Both the position numbers and the translations under genes were made by a program. The notes below the pieces were generated by a model. That model made no database searches. It was not told the origin of the DNA and saw only the letters and a program-made list of their open reading frames with translations. Shown piece by piece: positions 17,481 to 25,303 of a stretch of 32,831 nucleotides of DNA. Source of the DNA: Streptomyces malaysiensis subsp. samsunensis (GTDB lineage: Bacteria > Actinomycetota > Actinomycetes > Streptomycetales > Streptomycetaceae); contig NZ_JANIIC010000088.1 in assembly GCF_024519315.1 (NCBI RefSeq), forward strand, positions 1-32,831, read 5' to 3'. The first letter of the stretch is position 1. Each line of letters begins with the position of its first letter.

Positions 17481-20400
17481 CTAGTCGACGGAGCTGGTTT
17501 CGGATGCCGGGGCGTGCGACCGCAGTCGACGGACGTACGCGGCGAGCATGGTGGGTGTGGGGTGCTTGAAGAGGTCAGCCAGCCTGAGCTGCACGCCACC
17601 GAACCTGTCGACCTGTTGGACGAGTTGAGCTCCCAGCAGGGAGTGACCGCCGTGTGTGAAGAAGTTCGCGTCAGCGTCGATGTCACTGCGACCGAGGAGT
17701 TCCCGCCAGATCGCCGTCAGGGTGTCGACGAGGCTGTCGCCGCGGTTCGCCACGGTCCCCGCCGCGTGTGTGCGTTCGGCCCGCCTTTGCTGCGCGACCC
17801 GTTTGAGGGCGAGGTGATCGACCTTCTGATTGGCAGTGGTGGGGAGGGACTCCAGTACGAAGAACTCTTGAGGTACCGCTGCGGTGGGCAGCAGCGAGCG
17901 GGCGTGTGCCCAGAGCCGCTCGGCCATGCCCTCCTCGTCGCCCTCAGCGGAATCGGCCACGTCCAGAAAGGCGGTGAGGACGGCGCCGTCCCCGGGGGTT
18001 CTTCCGTCCACGACAACCGCTGCGCCGCGAACGTCAGGATGCTCCAGTAGTACGGCCTCCACCTCGCCTAGCTCGATGCGGTGGCCCCGAAGCTTCACCT
18101 GACGATCGATTCGCCCATGCAGCTCGATCGTGCCCTGGTCGAGCCAGCATGCCAGGTCACCCGTCCGGTAGTAGCGACCGTGCCGGGGGTGCTCACGAAA
18201 CCGATCGGCTGTGAGTTCCGGCTTGCCGTGGTAGCCAAGAGCCACCCCCGCGCCCGCAATGCACAGTTCACCGCGCACTCCGATCGGCAGTTCTCGGCCG
18301 TACCGGTCGAGGACGAAGGCGGTGATGTTGTCCATGGGGCTGCCGATGTCGATGCGCTTGAAGCCCGGTCTCACATGACTTGATGTGGAGTGGATGGTGG
18401 TCTCCGACGGTGCGTAGCCGTTGTAGAGCAGGCAACCTGTGGCGACGAGGCGCCGGGCGAGAGCGGAAGGGAGCGGTTCACCGCCGGACAGCAGTCGGCA
18501 GCCCGACAGAAGGTCATGGATCTGGTCGTAGACGAGTCCCCAGGTGGTGGGCGTCGCCTGCATAAGCGTCACCGGGTGCCGGGTCAGGACCTCGCGCAGT
18601 ATGCGCCCGTCGGAGCGGGCCTCGTCCGGCGCGACCAGCAGCCGACCCCCGGTCGTCAGGGGAAGGAACAGCTCCAGGCAGGAGAGGTCGAAGGAAAAAG
18701 TGGTGAGCCAGAGCGCAGTGTCCTCAGCTGTCGCCTTGAACTCCCGGGCGAAGTAGGAGACCACGTTGGCCGCGCCACGATGGGTCACCAGCGTGCCCTT
18801 GGGCTTGCCGGTGGAGCCAGATGTGTAGATCAGGTATGCGCAGGAGTCGGCGTCCGGCGTGTCGCGCAGGCTGTCCGGCTCCCATGCCCACGGGGCGTCG
18901 ATGACGGAAGTCATCGGTAGCACCCTGATGCTCTCCTTTACTGGCACGTCACCTCTGGGACCGATGAGCACAGCCTTGGCTGCCGAGTCCTCCAGTAGGT
19001 AGGCGGTGCGCTCGGCAGGGTGGTCCGGGTCGAGCGGCAGATACGCGGCGTCGGCCAGCCAGATGCCCAGGACAGCCGCAGCCATTTCGGGACATCGGGA
19101 GGCCGACAGCGCAACGGTGTCACCAGGACCCACCCCGGCGGTGACCAACTGGTCGCGGGTGGACAGCGCGCTGTGCCACAGCTGGCCGTAGGTTGCCGTA
19201 CGCTGCCCGTCGATGACCGCGGGGGAGTGCGGGGAGCCTTCCGCCTGCCGGGCCACCGCCTCCAGCAGGGTCGCGGGCGTCACGTCCTGGGCGGTGCTGT
19301 TGGCAGTACTTATCACCTCTGCGTCCCGGTTGCTCCAGGCGCGGAAGACGCCGACCGGGCGGGCGGGGTCCTCCCCTAGTTCCACCAGCAGCGCGTCGTA
19401 CCGCTCGAGCATGAGCTGAACATCACTTCGGCTCAGGACGTCCGTGTAGAACGCTGCTCGGAGCGTGATCGATTCGGGAGAGGACACGAAGAAGAACTCA
19501 AGGTCGAACTTGCTGTACCCGTTCTCGACAGGAAGCCGACGGGCCACCATGCCGTCGATCTCGAACTGCCAGCTCTGGTCAGCGGGGAGGTAGTTGAACA
19601 GATGTCGGAAGACGGTGTTGCGCCATGACGCGGCGTCGCCGTGACGCAGCTCGGACAGCAGGACGTCCACCGTGACATCGGAGTGGGCGATGCCACCGAA
19701 GTACGCCTCCCGTGTCTTTGCCACCAGTTGCTTGAAGTCCGCCTCGAAACCGACCCGGACACGCAGGGGGAGCGTATTGATGTGGTAGCCGACGGCTTTC
19801 GACGACTCCCGGTTCCGTACGTCGGCGGGCGAGCCGACGACGATGTCCGGCCCCGCGCCGTGACTGGCCAGCAGCAAGTAGTAGGCGGCCAGCAGGATGG
19901 CGGCTTCCGGTGCACGCAGGTCCCGTTGCAGGCGCCGTACCGCGTTCACGGCCTGAGAGGACAGGACCCATGCGATGTGGTCACCGCGGAGGGTCGGGTC
20001 CGGCACGTCGTCCCCGCCGCAGGCCAAGCTGAGTCCGGCCGAGTCGAAGCCCCGCAGATGGTCGCGCCAGTAGTCGAGGCTCTCCTGTTTCGGTGGTGCG
20101 GGCGGGAGCTCCGGCTGCTCGCGCAGCAATTCTGCGGGCGTCTGGAGGCCGTTCGCCACGGCTTCGTACACAGCGATGAACTCCTCCAGGAAAATGGTGG
20201 AGGACACCGTGTCGAAGATGATGTGGTGGACCGCAAGGCAGAAGACATCGCCCTCGTCACCTTGGGCGTGGGCGGCCCGCAGGAGCGGGCTCCCGTCCAG
20301 AACGAACGGCTCGGCGACGAAGGCGGTCAGTGTCGTTTCCACCGAGTCCGGCTCTACGAGGAGCTGCTCGATGTCTACTGAGAAGTGGTCCGGGCCGATG

Positions 20401-20657
20401 GTCCGTTTCACCAGTCCTACGTCGGAAGCGTGGAAGACCGTCCGAAGCCCCTTGTGCCGGCGCAATAGCCGTCCCAAGGTCTCCTGGAGCACCCACTCCT
20501 CAAATGACCCTTCCACCTGGAAGGCGATCGAGAGGTTGTTGACGCCACTCCCCGGTACGAGGGCTTCCAGCAGCCATAGGGCTTGTTCCTTTCGGGTGGC
20601 GACGGTCAGTGGCGCGGGTTCGCTACCATCCTTGGCCGTGGCCGGTGCGGTGCTCAA
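17481..20657 (-). CDS. Non-ribosomal peptide synthetase, one module: C-A-PCP
   Basis: This module condenses the polyketide with one amino acid. The C domain has HHIIFD (His144, His145, Asp149), a variant of HHxxxDG with Thr for Gly. The A domain has the TSGSTGKPKGT, YRTGD and NQKVD motifs. Aligned by eye to GrsA, its pocket reads D-L-L-Q-L-G-G-I-H-K, sharing seven of ten positions with the common glycine code. The PCP serine is Ser1006 (GGHSLL). The protein ends after the PCP with no TE, so release must be in trans. I place the start at TTG 20657, eight bases after GGAGG. The frame stays open to an ATG at 20816, four bases from the end of the upstream gene, but those extra 53 residues are Pro/Arg-rich with no ribosome-binding site. 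Length from the TTG is 1,058 residues. Confidence 0.94.
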   Translation of the reverse strand: MSTAPATAKDGSEPAPLTVATRKEQALWLLEALVPGSGVNNLSIAFQVEGSFEEWVLQETLGRLLRRHKGLRTVFHASDVGLVKRTIGPDHFSVDIEQLLVEPDSVETTLTAFVAEPFVLDGSPLLRAAHAQGDEGDVFCLAVHHIIFDTVSSTIFLEEFIAVYEAVANGLQTPAELLREQPELPPAPPKQESLDYWRDHLRGFDSAGLSLACGGDDVPDPTLRGDHIAWVLSSQAVNAVRRLQRDLRAPEAAILLAAYYLLLASHGAGPDIVVGSPADVRNRESSKAVGYHINTLPLRVRVGFEADFKQLVAKTREAYFGGIAHSDVTVDVLLSELRHGDAASWRNTVFRHLFNYLPADQSWQFEIDGMVARRLPVENGYSKFDLEFFFVSSPESITLRAAFYTDVLSRSDVQLMLERYDALLVELGEDPARPVGVFRAWSNRDAEVISTANSTAQDVTPATLLEAVARQAEGSPHSPAVIDGQRTATYGQLWHSALSTRDQLVTAGVGPGDTVALSASRCPEMAAAVLGIWLADAAYLPLDPDHPAERTAYLLEDSAAKAVLIGPRGDVPVKESIRVLPMTSVIDAPWAWEPDSLRDTPDADSCAYLIYTSGSTGKPKGTLVTHRGAANVVSYFAREFKATAEDTALWLTTFSFDLSCLELFLPLTTGGRLLVAPDEARSDGRILREVLTRHPVTLMQATPTTWGLVYDQIHDLLSGCRLLSGGEPLPSALARRLVATGCLLYNGYAPSETTIHSTSSHVRPGFKRIDIGSPMDNITAFVLDRYGRELPIGVRGELCIAGAGVALGYHGKPELTADRFREHPRHGRYYRTGDLACWLDQGTIELHGRIDRQVKLRGHRIELGEVEAVLLEHPDVRGAAVVVDGRTPGDGAVLTAFLDVADSAEGDEEGMAERLWAHARSLLPTAAVPQEFFVLESLPTTANQKVDHLALKRVAQQRRAERTHAAGTVANRGDSLVDTLTAIWRELLGRSDIDADANFFTHGGHSLLGAQLVQQVDRFGGVQLRLADLFKHPTPTMLAAYVRRLRSHAPASETSSVD

Positions 20658-20819
20658 ACCGGATTCCTCCGTGGTTCTGCTCGCTTGTCTGGTCTGCCCG
20701 CCCTGCGTGGATGAAGTGTTCTGCTCGGTGTCACCAGGGAACGACGGCTGTAGACAGTGCTGTCCGCATGACCGTGGCCGGCGGAATGGTGGCGGGTGCC
20801 GACCTCTTGGCCGCATGAC

Positions 20820-21665
20820 TCAGTCGAGTTCTGGCGCCCGATCTTGGAGCAGGCGGGCCAGGGTGTCAGCGACCGACCCGTTACTCAGCAGGTCACGGTG
20901 CTCCGTGGCGATGCGGTGTTCATTGCCGACGAAACGCGGCTCCGCGCCGGGGTAGGCGTCTCGGGCGGCGTTGAGCCCGCTCGTGGGCGTGGTTGAGGAG
21001 AACGCTGTTGCGTTGCGCCAGACGCCGGTCGGATCGATCCGTTCCGCCGTGGCGAGGTAAGAGACGAAGCAGCGGTAGGTCTCGGTCAGTTCCGCGCGAC
21101 GCTGATCGTCCAGGCCCAGCCGGTCGAAGGCGATGACCCCAAACCGGTCAAAGATGGTGAGGAGTTCCGCACCGAGTTCTTGAAGGTCGGTGTGCTTCCG
21201 CTCCGCCTCAGCGCCCGCTTCCTGGGCTTCGGCCACTTCCGCAGGGGTCAGCACAGCATCCATGGTGCCGACGACTTTGTGGAACTGCCAGTACAAGGTG
21301 ATTCCGGACGCCTTCTCAGGGTCGAAGAGAATGACCAATGGCATCTCCTCCTGCCATTCCCCGATGCGCTCGGCGAGGGCTGCCGCATAGACGCCGCCGA
21401 CACAGAATCCCATAACGGCCCTGATGGGCCTGCCATGTGACCGGACCTCTCCCATCCACTGTTCAACGAAGTCGTCCGGAGTGAGGTCAGGCTCGGTGAT
21501 CAGGGATTGCGGAAGCGTCTCCCAACAAGTGACCGCATTCTTAAGATTCTTCACCAGGTCGGAAAACCTGGCCTCACTGCGCCCTGTTGCGTCGAAGTCG
21601 ACGGCGAGTACGACGTCATCGGTGTTACCGCGTGAGATTTCTCGCCATGTCTTGAGGTGATTCAC
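20820..21665 (-). CDS. Alpha/beta hydrolase with Cys nucleophile, probable Dieckmann cyclase (tetramate-forming release enzyme)
   Basis: The protein is 281 residues from a GTG preceded by GGAGG with a nine-base spacer; upstream in-frame codons lack that support. The nucleophile elbow reads GFCVGG, so Cys88 replaces the serine of ordinary type II thioesterases. Asp115 (LFDPEK) and His256 (TEHRDLL) complete a likely Cys-Asp-His triad. Stand-alone proteins with this triad (the TrdC, NcmC and SlgL family of tirandamycin, nocamycin and streptolydigin biosynthesis) are known to catalyse Dieckmann cyclisation of beta-ketoacyl-aminoacyl-PCP to tetramic acids, with relatives making pyridones. It is the first gene of the minus-strand assembly-line unit, directly upstream of a TE-less NRPS, which fits that role. 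The alternative is an editing thioesterase, but the Cys argues against it. Confidence 0.75.
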   Translation of the reverse strand: MNHLKTWREISRGNTDDVVLAVDFDATGRSEARFSDLVKNLKNAVTCWETLPQSLITEPDLTPDDFVEQWMGEVRSHGRPIRAVMGFCVGGVYAAALAERIGEWQEEMPLVILFDPEKASGITLYWQFHKVVGTMDAVLTPAEVAEAQEAGAEAERKHTDLQELGAELLTIFDRFGVIAFDRLGLDDQRRAELTETYRCFVSYLATAERIDPTGVWRNATAFSSTTPTSGLNAARDAYPGAEPRFVGNEHRIATEHRDLLSNGSVADTLARLLQDRAPELD

Positions 21666-21891
21666 GGTCTTGCGCCTCCCGGATCGATGGGTCAGCAGTG
21701 CACACCGATATCGTCCGAGAGGCTTGTGAAACGGTTCTAAAAGCATCCTTGTCGTCGATGGTGAGTCATCGAAAGGGACCGCGCCGCCCCCTGGGAGGAC
21801 GCGGTCCTTATAAAGGGCCGGCCGGGGCGTCGAGCCAGACGCGTGGATCACCGCTTGTGTTGGCGGCCATCACACTCCGTGTCACCCGCAG
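21666..21891. promoter_or_regulatory. Intergenic region with the presumed promoter of the assembly-line unit
   Basis: This 226-bp gap separates the MFS gene (upstream on the minus strand) from the Dieckmann cyclase gene. It is relatively AT-rich around 21721-21760. It contains an inverted repeat able to end MFS transcription (21776-21807) and, nearer the GTG, three heptamers spaced by 11 bp (cacaccg 21701, cgtccga 21712, cttgtga 21723, plus-strand notation). Their spacing resembles SARP binding sites. I see no convincing -35/-10 pair. The promoter location is inferred from gene arrangement. Confidence 0.4.
21776..21807 (-). terminator. Inverted repeat after the MFS gene
   Basis: GGACCGCG (21776-21783) pairs perfectly with CGCGGTCC (21800-21807) around a 16-base loop. 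It lies about 85 bp past the MFS stop codon and is followed on the minus strand by a short CTTTC run. It probably ends the MFS transcript before the cyclase promoter. Confidence 0.5.
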
Positions 21892-23355
21892 TCAGCCATT
21901 GGCTGAGCCCTGCCTCGCGGCGGTGCCTTGGCCGGTCGCGCGGGTGAAACTCGCGATGACGGCTGCCGCAGCGACACAGCAAGCGGCGATCGCGAACATC
22001 ACCTCGTAGGCGTGTTCGGTGGGCAGCCCGGAGCCCTTGGCGCTGTCGGCGGACAGGATCGCGCCGCTGACCGCGCCCGCGATGCTTCCGCCGACGAACC
22101 GCGCGATGCTGTTGACCGCGCTGGCCACGGCGGTCTCGGTCGGGCGCACATGCTCGATGGCCAGGGTCCCCAGTGCAGGAAACGCCAGCCCGATGCCGAG
22201 ACCCAGCAGTGTGGTGGCTACGTAGATGTCAGAGGGGGCGTCATGTCGGACGAGAAGCCATAGATTCGGCAGTGTGGCAATCGCCGCGCCTGAGGCCACC
22301 ACAGCGGCGGCGGAGATACGGCGCAGGATCCGCCCGACAAGCAGCGACAACAACAGCATGAGCAGGGACGTCGGGAGTAGATAGAAAGCTGCCTGCAGTA
22401 CGGAAGTCCCGAAGCCGTACCCGGTGGTCGTGGGCGTTTCCACAAAGTTCGGCAACAAGGTGAAGCCGCTGAAGAGCGCGAAGCTGAGGAGCATCGAAAT
22501 CAGGCTGGCGCCGACCGTGGCAGGATGGGCGACCAGGCCGATGGCGATCAGTGGATCGTCCGCCCGTCGTTCCACGATGACCCATGCTGTCCCCAATACC
22601 GCCGAAGCTGCCATCAGTCCGAGCACCGGCATGGAGGCCCAACCCCAACTCCGGCCTTGGCTGATGGCGAGAAGCAGGCACACCATGGGCGCGGCGAGCA
22701 GTACGGCGCCGAGGATGTCGGGCTTTCCACCGACCGGCGGGGTGATGTCATGCACTACCAGAGCCACGAGCACCATGGCAGCGAGGGCCGCCGCTGTGCT
22801 GATCCAGAAGACGGCACGGTATCCGCTGGTGTAGTGGGCCACCAAACCGCTGATAAGGAAGCCGAGGCCGACCCCCGTCCCCATCGTCGCGCTCAGTACG
22901 CCGATTCCGCCAGCGGTGCGGTCGGGTGGCAGCAGCTCACGCACGGCCCCGATGGCCAGTGGCAGCACGGCCACGGAGGTTCCCTGGAGGACGCGTGCGA
23001 CGATGAACGTGGGCAGATCGGTCGACAGGGCGCCCGCAATCGAGCCAACGAGGAGGAGGCCGAGCGTTATCAGCAGCAGACGCCGCCGCCCGTACATCGT
23101 CCCAAAGCGGCTGACCAGTGGGGTGGCGACCGCACCGCACAGGAGGCTGGCGGTGAAGGCCCACGTGGCGCCCGTGAGCGTGGTGTGCAGGGAAGTCTGT
23201 AACCGCGACAGCAGCGGCAGTACCGCGCTTTGCTGCATGGAACCGGCTCCCGTGGCGATGGACAGGGCCAGAACAACGACGTCCGGGCGTCGGCTCGCGG
23301 TCCTAGCCGCAGGCGGGCGGGGCGGCGACACGATGGCGTGGTCTTGGGGTATCAC
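21892..23355 (-). CDS. MFS multidrug-type exporter
   Basis: This 487-residue membrane protein is probably of the drug:H+ antiporter DHA2 type with 12-14 helices. Hydrophobic segments alternate along its whole length, and an MFS motif A-like loop (RFGTMYGRRRL) follows the second helix. It starts at GTG 23355 with AGGAG four bases before it. It is divergent from the marR gene across an 83-bp gap holding a candidate MarR operator, a standard arrangement for a ligand-responsive efflux pump. The likely role is export of, and self-resistance to, the cluster product. The substrate cannot be read from sequence. Confidence 0.9.
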   Translation of the reverse strand: MIPQDHAIVSPPRPPAARTASRRPDVVVLALSIATGAGSMQQSAVLPLLSRLQTSLHTTLTGATWAFTASLLCGAVATPLVSRFGTMYGRRRLLLITLGLLLVGSIAGALSTDLPTFIVARVLQGTSVAVLPLAIGAVRELLPPDRTAGGIGVLSATMGTGVGLGFLISGLVAHYTSGYRAVFWISTAAALAAMVLVALVVHDITPPVGGKPDILGAVLLAAPMVCLLLAISQGRSWGWASMPVLGLMAASAVLGTAWVIVERRADDPLIAIGLVAHPATVGASLISMLLSFALFSGFTLLPNFVETPTTTGYGFGTSVLQAAFYLLPTSLLMLLLSLLVGRILRRISAAAVVASGAAIATLPNLWLLVRHDAPSDIYVATTLLGLGIGLAFPALGTLAIEHVRPTETAVASAVNSIARFVGGSIAGAVSGAILSADSAKGSGLPTEHAYEVMFAIAACCVAAAAVIASFTRATGQGTAARQGSANG

Positions 23356-23396
23356 ACGGCTCCTTCTGGTGAGTAGAATGAGATGAGCTAATCTGG

Positions 23397-23409
23397 TTAC
23401 CTAAGTTAA
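23397..23409. promoter_or_regulatory. Candidate MarR operator, copy 1 (MFS/marR divergent promoter)
   Basis: TTACCTAAGTTAA lies in the gap between the divergent MFS and marR genes. The same 13 bases occur on the minus strand at 28084-28072 directly in front of the P450 gene. In GC-rich DNA such an AT-rich match at two promoter positions is unlikely by chance. The binding protein is inferred to be the adjacent MarR. Confidence 0.6.
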
Positions 23410-23425
23410 GCAATCAATGGGAGGG

Positions 23426-23446
23426 ATGCAACCGACTCATGGTTGA
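23426..23446 (+). other. Six-codon upstream frame overlapping the marR start
   Basis: A strong GGGAGG is followed one base later by ATGCAACCGACTCATGGTTGA, spelling M-Q-P-T-H-G-stop. Its stop lies just past the marR ATG (23439) in another frame. The GGGAGG is 13-14 bases from the marR ATG, which is long. Either translation starts at marR with a long spacer, or this mini-frame couples to it. It is probably not a functional peptide. Confidence 0.25.
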
Positions 23447-23966
23447 CGATCGTGAGGGTCTGGCCGAACTGGTGCCCAAGCTGGCCCGGCTGACCGCCGT
23501 ATTCAATAGTGGACGGTTCTATGCGCGCGCTGCGGAACTCTCCCACACGACACTTGAGCGCCCGTCATTGACGATCCTGGGCATTTTGGAAGCAGCGGGT
23601 GAGCCTCGACGAATCGGCGAGATCGCTGCCAGCATGCAGGTCGAAGATCCTCATGTGACGCGGCACGTGCAGAAGCTGGAGAAAAAGCAGCTGGTGAAGC
23701 GCGTGGTCGACCCTGATGACCGGCGGGCCAGGCTTGTGGCCATCACTCCGGCTGGAGCGGCGATCGCCACCCGCTATCGGGGCGTAGTCATGGCATGGCT
23801 GTCCGATGCTATCGGGTCATGGGAGCAGCACGACCGCAAGGAGATCCTCCGTCTGGTCACACGCTTGGTCGACGACGTCCTGGGGCACCTGGCGCAACTG
23901 GAGGACGGTCCTTCGCCGTTTGATTTGCCGGACATTGCGGGGACGCCGGCTGATTCAAGCCGCTAA
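23439..23966 (+). CDS. MarR-family transcriptional regulator
   Basis: This 175-residue winged-helix protein has a recognition region at about residues 50-100 (RIGEIAASMQVEDPHVTRHV, then a KLEKKQLVKR segment and the wing DPDDRRARLVAITPAG), flanked by helices for dimerisation. MarR proteins usually repress a divergent transporter gene and are released by a small-molecule ligand. The divergent MFS gene and the candidate operator at 23397 fit that model, with the second operator copy extending control to the P450. The 3' end overlaps the convergent SARP gene by 12 bp. The SD-to-ATG distance is long; a GTG at codon 12 is a weaker alternative start. Confidence 0.93.
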   Translation: MVDDREGLAELVPKLARLTAVFNSGRFYARAAELSHTTLERPSLTILGILEAAGEPRRIGEIAASMQVEDPHVTRHVQKLEKKQLVKRVVDPDDRRARLVAITPAGAAIATRYRGVVMAWLSDAIGSWEQHDRKEILRLVTRLVDDVLGHLAQLEDGPSPFDLPDIAGTPADSSR

Positions 23967-24728
23967 CAGCTCGCTGACGGAGGTGTCGCCCGTCAGGATC
24001 GCCTTGTGCAGATCCTGGAGCGAACGGCAGGGATCGAGGCCGATTTCCGCACTCAGCCGGGCGCGTGCCGTCCGATAAACCTCAAGCGCCTCCGCTTGCC
24101 GGTCGGAACCGTACAAGGCGATCATGAGAAGCCGGTAGAAGACTTCGCGGAGCGGATGCTCGACAATGAGCGAGGACAGGTATCCGATCACCTCGCGGTG
24201 CCGACCGAGGCGTATGGAGCACTCGGCAAGAAGTTCCGTGCATTCAAGACGGCACTCTGCGAGCCAGGTTCCGTAGGCATGCACCATTGGACCCTGTTGC
24301 CCGTCACCGAAGGCAGGTCCTCGCCACAGCCGGAGCGCGAAGCCCAAGGATTCGGCGGCCTGCTCGTATTGGCCGGCCCGGAACTGGCTGCGACCGCGCT
24401 CAGTGAACTGTTGAAAGTCTTCGGCATCTATCTCCGCGGGGTCGGTGTGCAAGATGTACCCCCCGGGACAGGTGGTCAGTCGGCGTTCTTGAGGGCTGGC
24501 CGCACGAAGGAATTTTCGAAGTTGGCAGACGTAGACGTAAAGCGACGCGTCGGCTCGCCGGGGTGCTTCGTCTCCCCATATCTCGGCCATGAGTCGGTCT
24601 TTAGATATCACTTGACCGGTCCGGACGAGAAGGGCGGCCATTAGGCTCTGCACCTTGGGCGAGTGCAGAAACATGGGACCTTCGGTGCCGGTCACACGTA
24701 ATGGTCCCAGGATTTCGTACCTCACCAC
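23955..24728 (-). CDS. SARP-type transcriptional activator (OmpR-like DNA-binding domain plus BTAD)
   Basis: This 257-residue protein has the layout of a short Streptomyces antibiotic regulatory protein. A winged-helix DNA-binding domain fills residues 1-100 (ILGPLRV at the start, then SLMAALLVRTGQVISKDRL, SLYVYVCQLRKFLR and PGGYIL). An all-helical bacterial transcriptional activator domain follows to the end (DAEDFQQF; VYRTARARLSAEIGLDP). No ATPase or TPR extension is present, so it belongs to the small SARPs that switch on biosynthetic operons at 11-bp-spaced heptamer repeats. It starts with tandem GTG codons (24728 or 24725) after AAAGGGGA. I found no TTA codon. It is probably the pathway-specific activator; candidate targets are the assembly-line promoter at 21666-21891 and the PKS promoter before 31894. 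Confidence 0.93.
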   Translation of the reverse strand: MVRYEILGPLRVTGTEGPMFLHSPKVQSLMAALLVRTGQVISKDRLMAEIWGDEAPRRADASLYVYVCQLRKFLRAASPQERRLTTCPGGYILHTDPAEIDAEDFQQFTERGRSQFRAGQYEQAAESLGFALRLWRGPAFGDGQQGPMVHAYGTWLAECRLECTELLAECSIRLGRHREVIGYLSSLIVEHPLREVFYRLLMIALYGSDRQAEALEVYRTARARLSAEIGLDPCRSLQDLHKAILTGDTSVSELLAA

Positions 24729-25303
24729 TCATTCCCCTTTACGTATCAATTGGTGGATGCAACTGACATGCCGGGCGATCTTGAGTCTAGCCTTCGGTTC
24801 GAAATTGATATAGCTGGGCCCCTGGCTGGAAGCATGGATTCAGTCATGCCCCTTATCGATGAGTAAAGTGGCTTATATGGATATTTGGATGGTGTGTGAG
24901 CAGTGCGTTCGGCGGCATTCTGATGCCGAGATCTGGACGGTGTGTGCGACAGTCGACGGTCAGTCCCTGCCCGCTAGTCGCGGCTGTATTGCCTCATGTC
25001 ATCGTCTCGTCGGCCGTCGTTTGTGGCGTGCGTCATATGCTCTTGAATGGCGTGATCACGGTGATGCGTCGTCAGCGGCGCCCGTGATTTCATTACGTGT
25101 CGCAGATGGATAGTCGCAAGGGACTCTGATAGGGGTCCTCTGCGTTAGCGGAGTCTCGGCCGGGCCCGGGCTATGTTGGAGACCCGGTAGCGGGCTGGTC
25201 ACTGGAGGACTTGCCGAATCGGCACAGATATCCCCCGTGAAGCCTGCGCGGTGCAGGCCACGGATGCGTTGAACCATCCCATTTCACAGAAGGGAATTGC
25301 GAA
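24729..25303. other. 575-bp intergenic region between divergent SARP and monooxygenase genes
   Basis: No gene is convincing here. The first 200 bases are unusually AT-rich for this window and probably hold the promoters of both genes. It contains an imperfect 13-bp direct repeat, TGGATGGTGTGTG (24886) and TGGACGGTGTGTG (24934), 48 bp apart. It also has a 10-bp palindrome CCGGGCCCGG (25160-25169) and a small hairpin GCCTGC/GCAGGC (25242-25258). The hairpin lies in the leader about 45 bases before the monooxygenase ATG, which is preceded by GAAGGGA. An 84-codon frame at 24859-25113 has poor codon usage and no SD. Confidence 0.6.

Noticed and set aside
24859..25113. 84-codon plus-strand frame in the SARP/monooxygenase spacer
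   Set aside because: It has no SD, low GC at third codon positions unlike its neighbours, and no recognisable motif.
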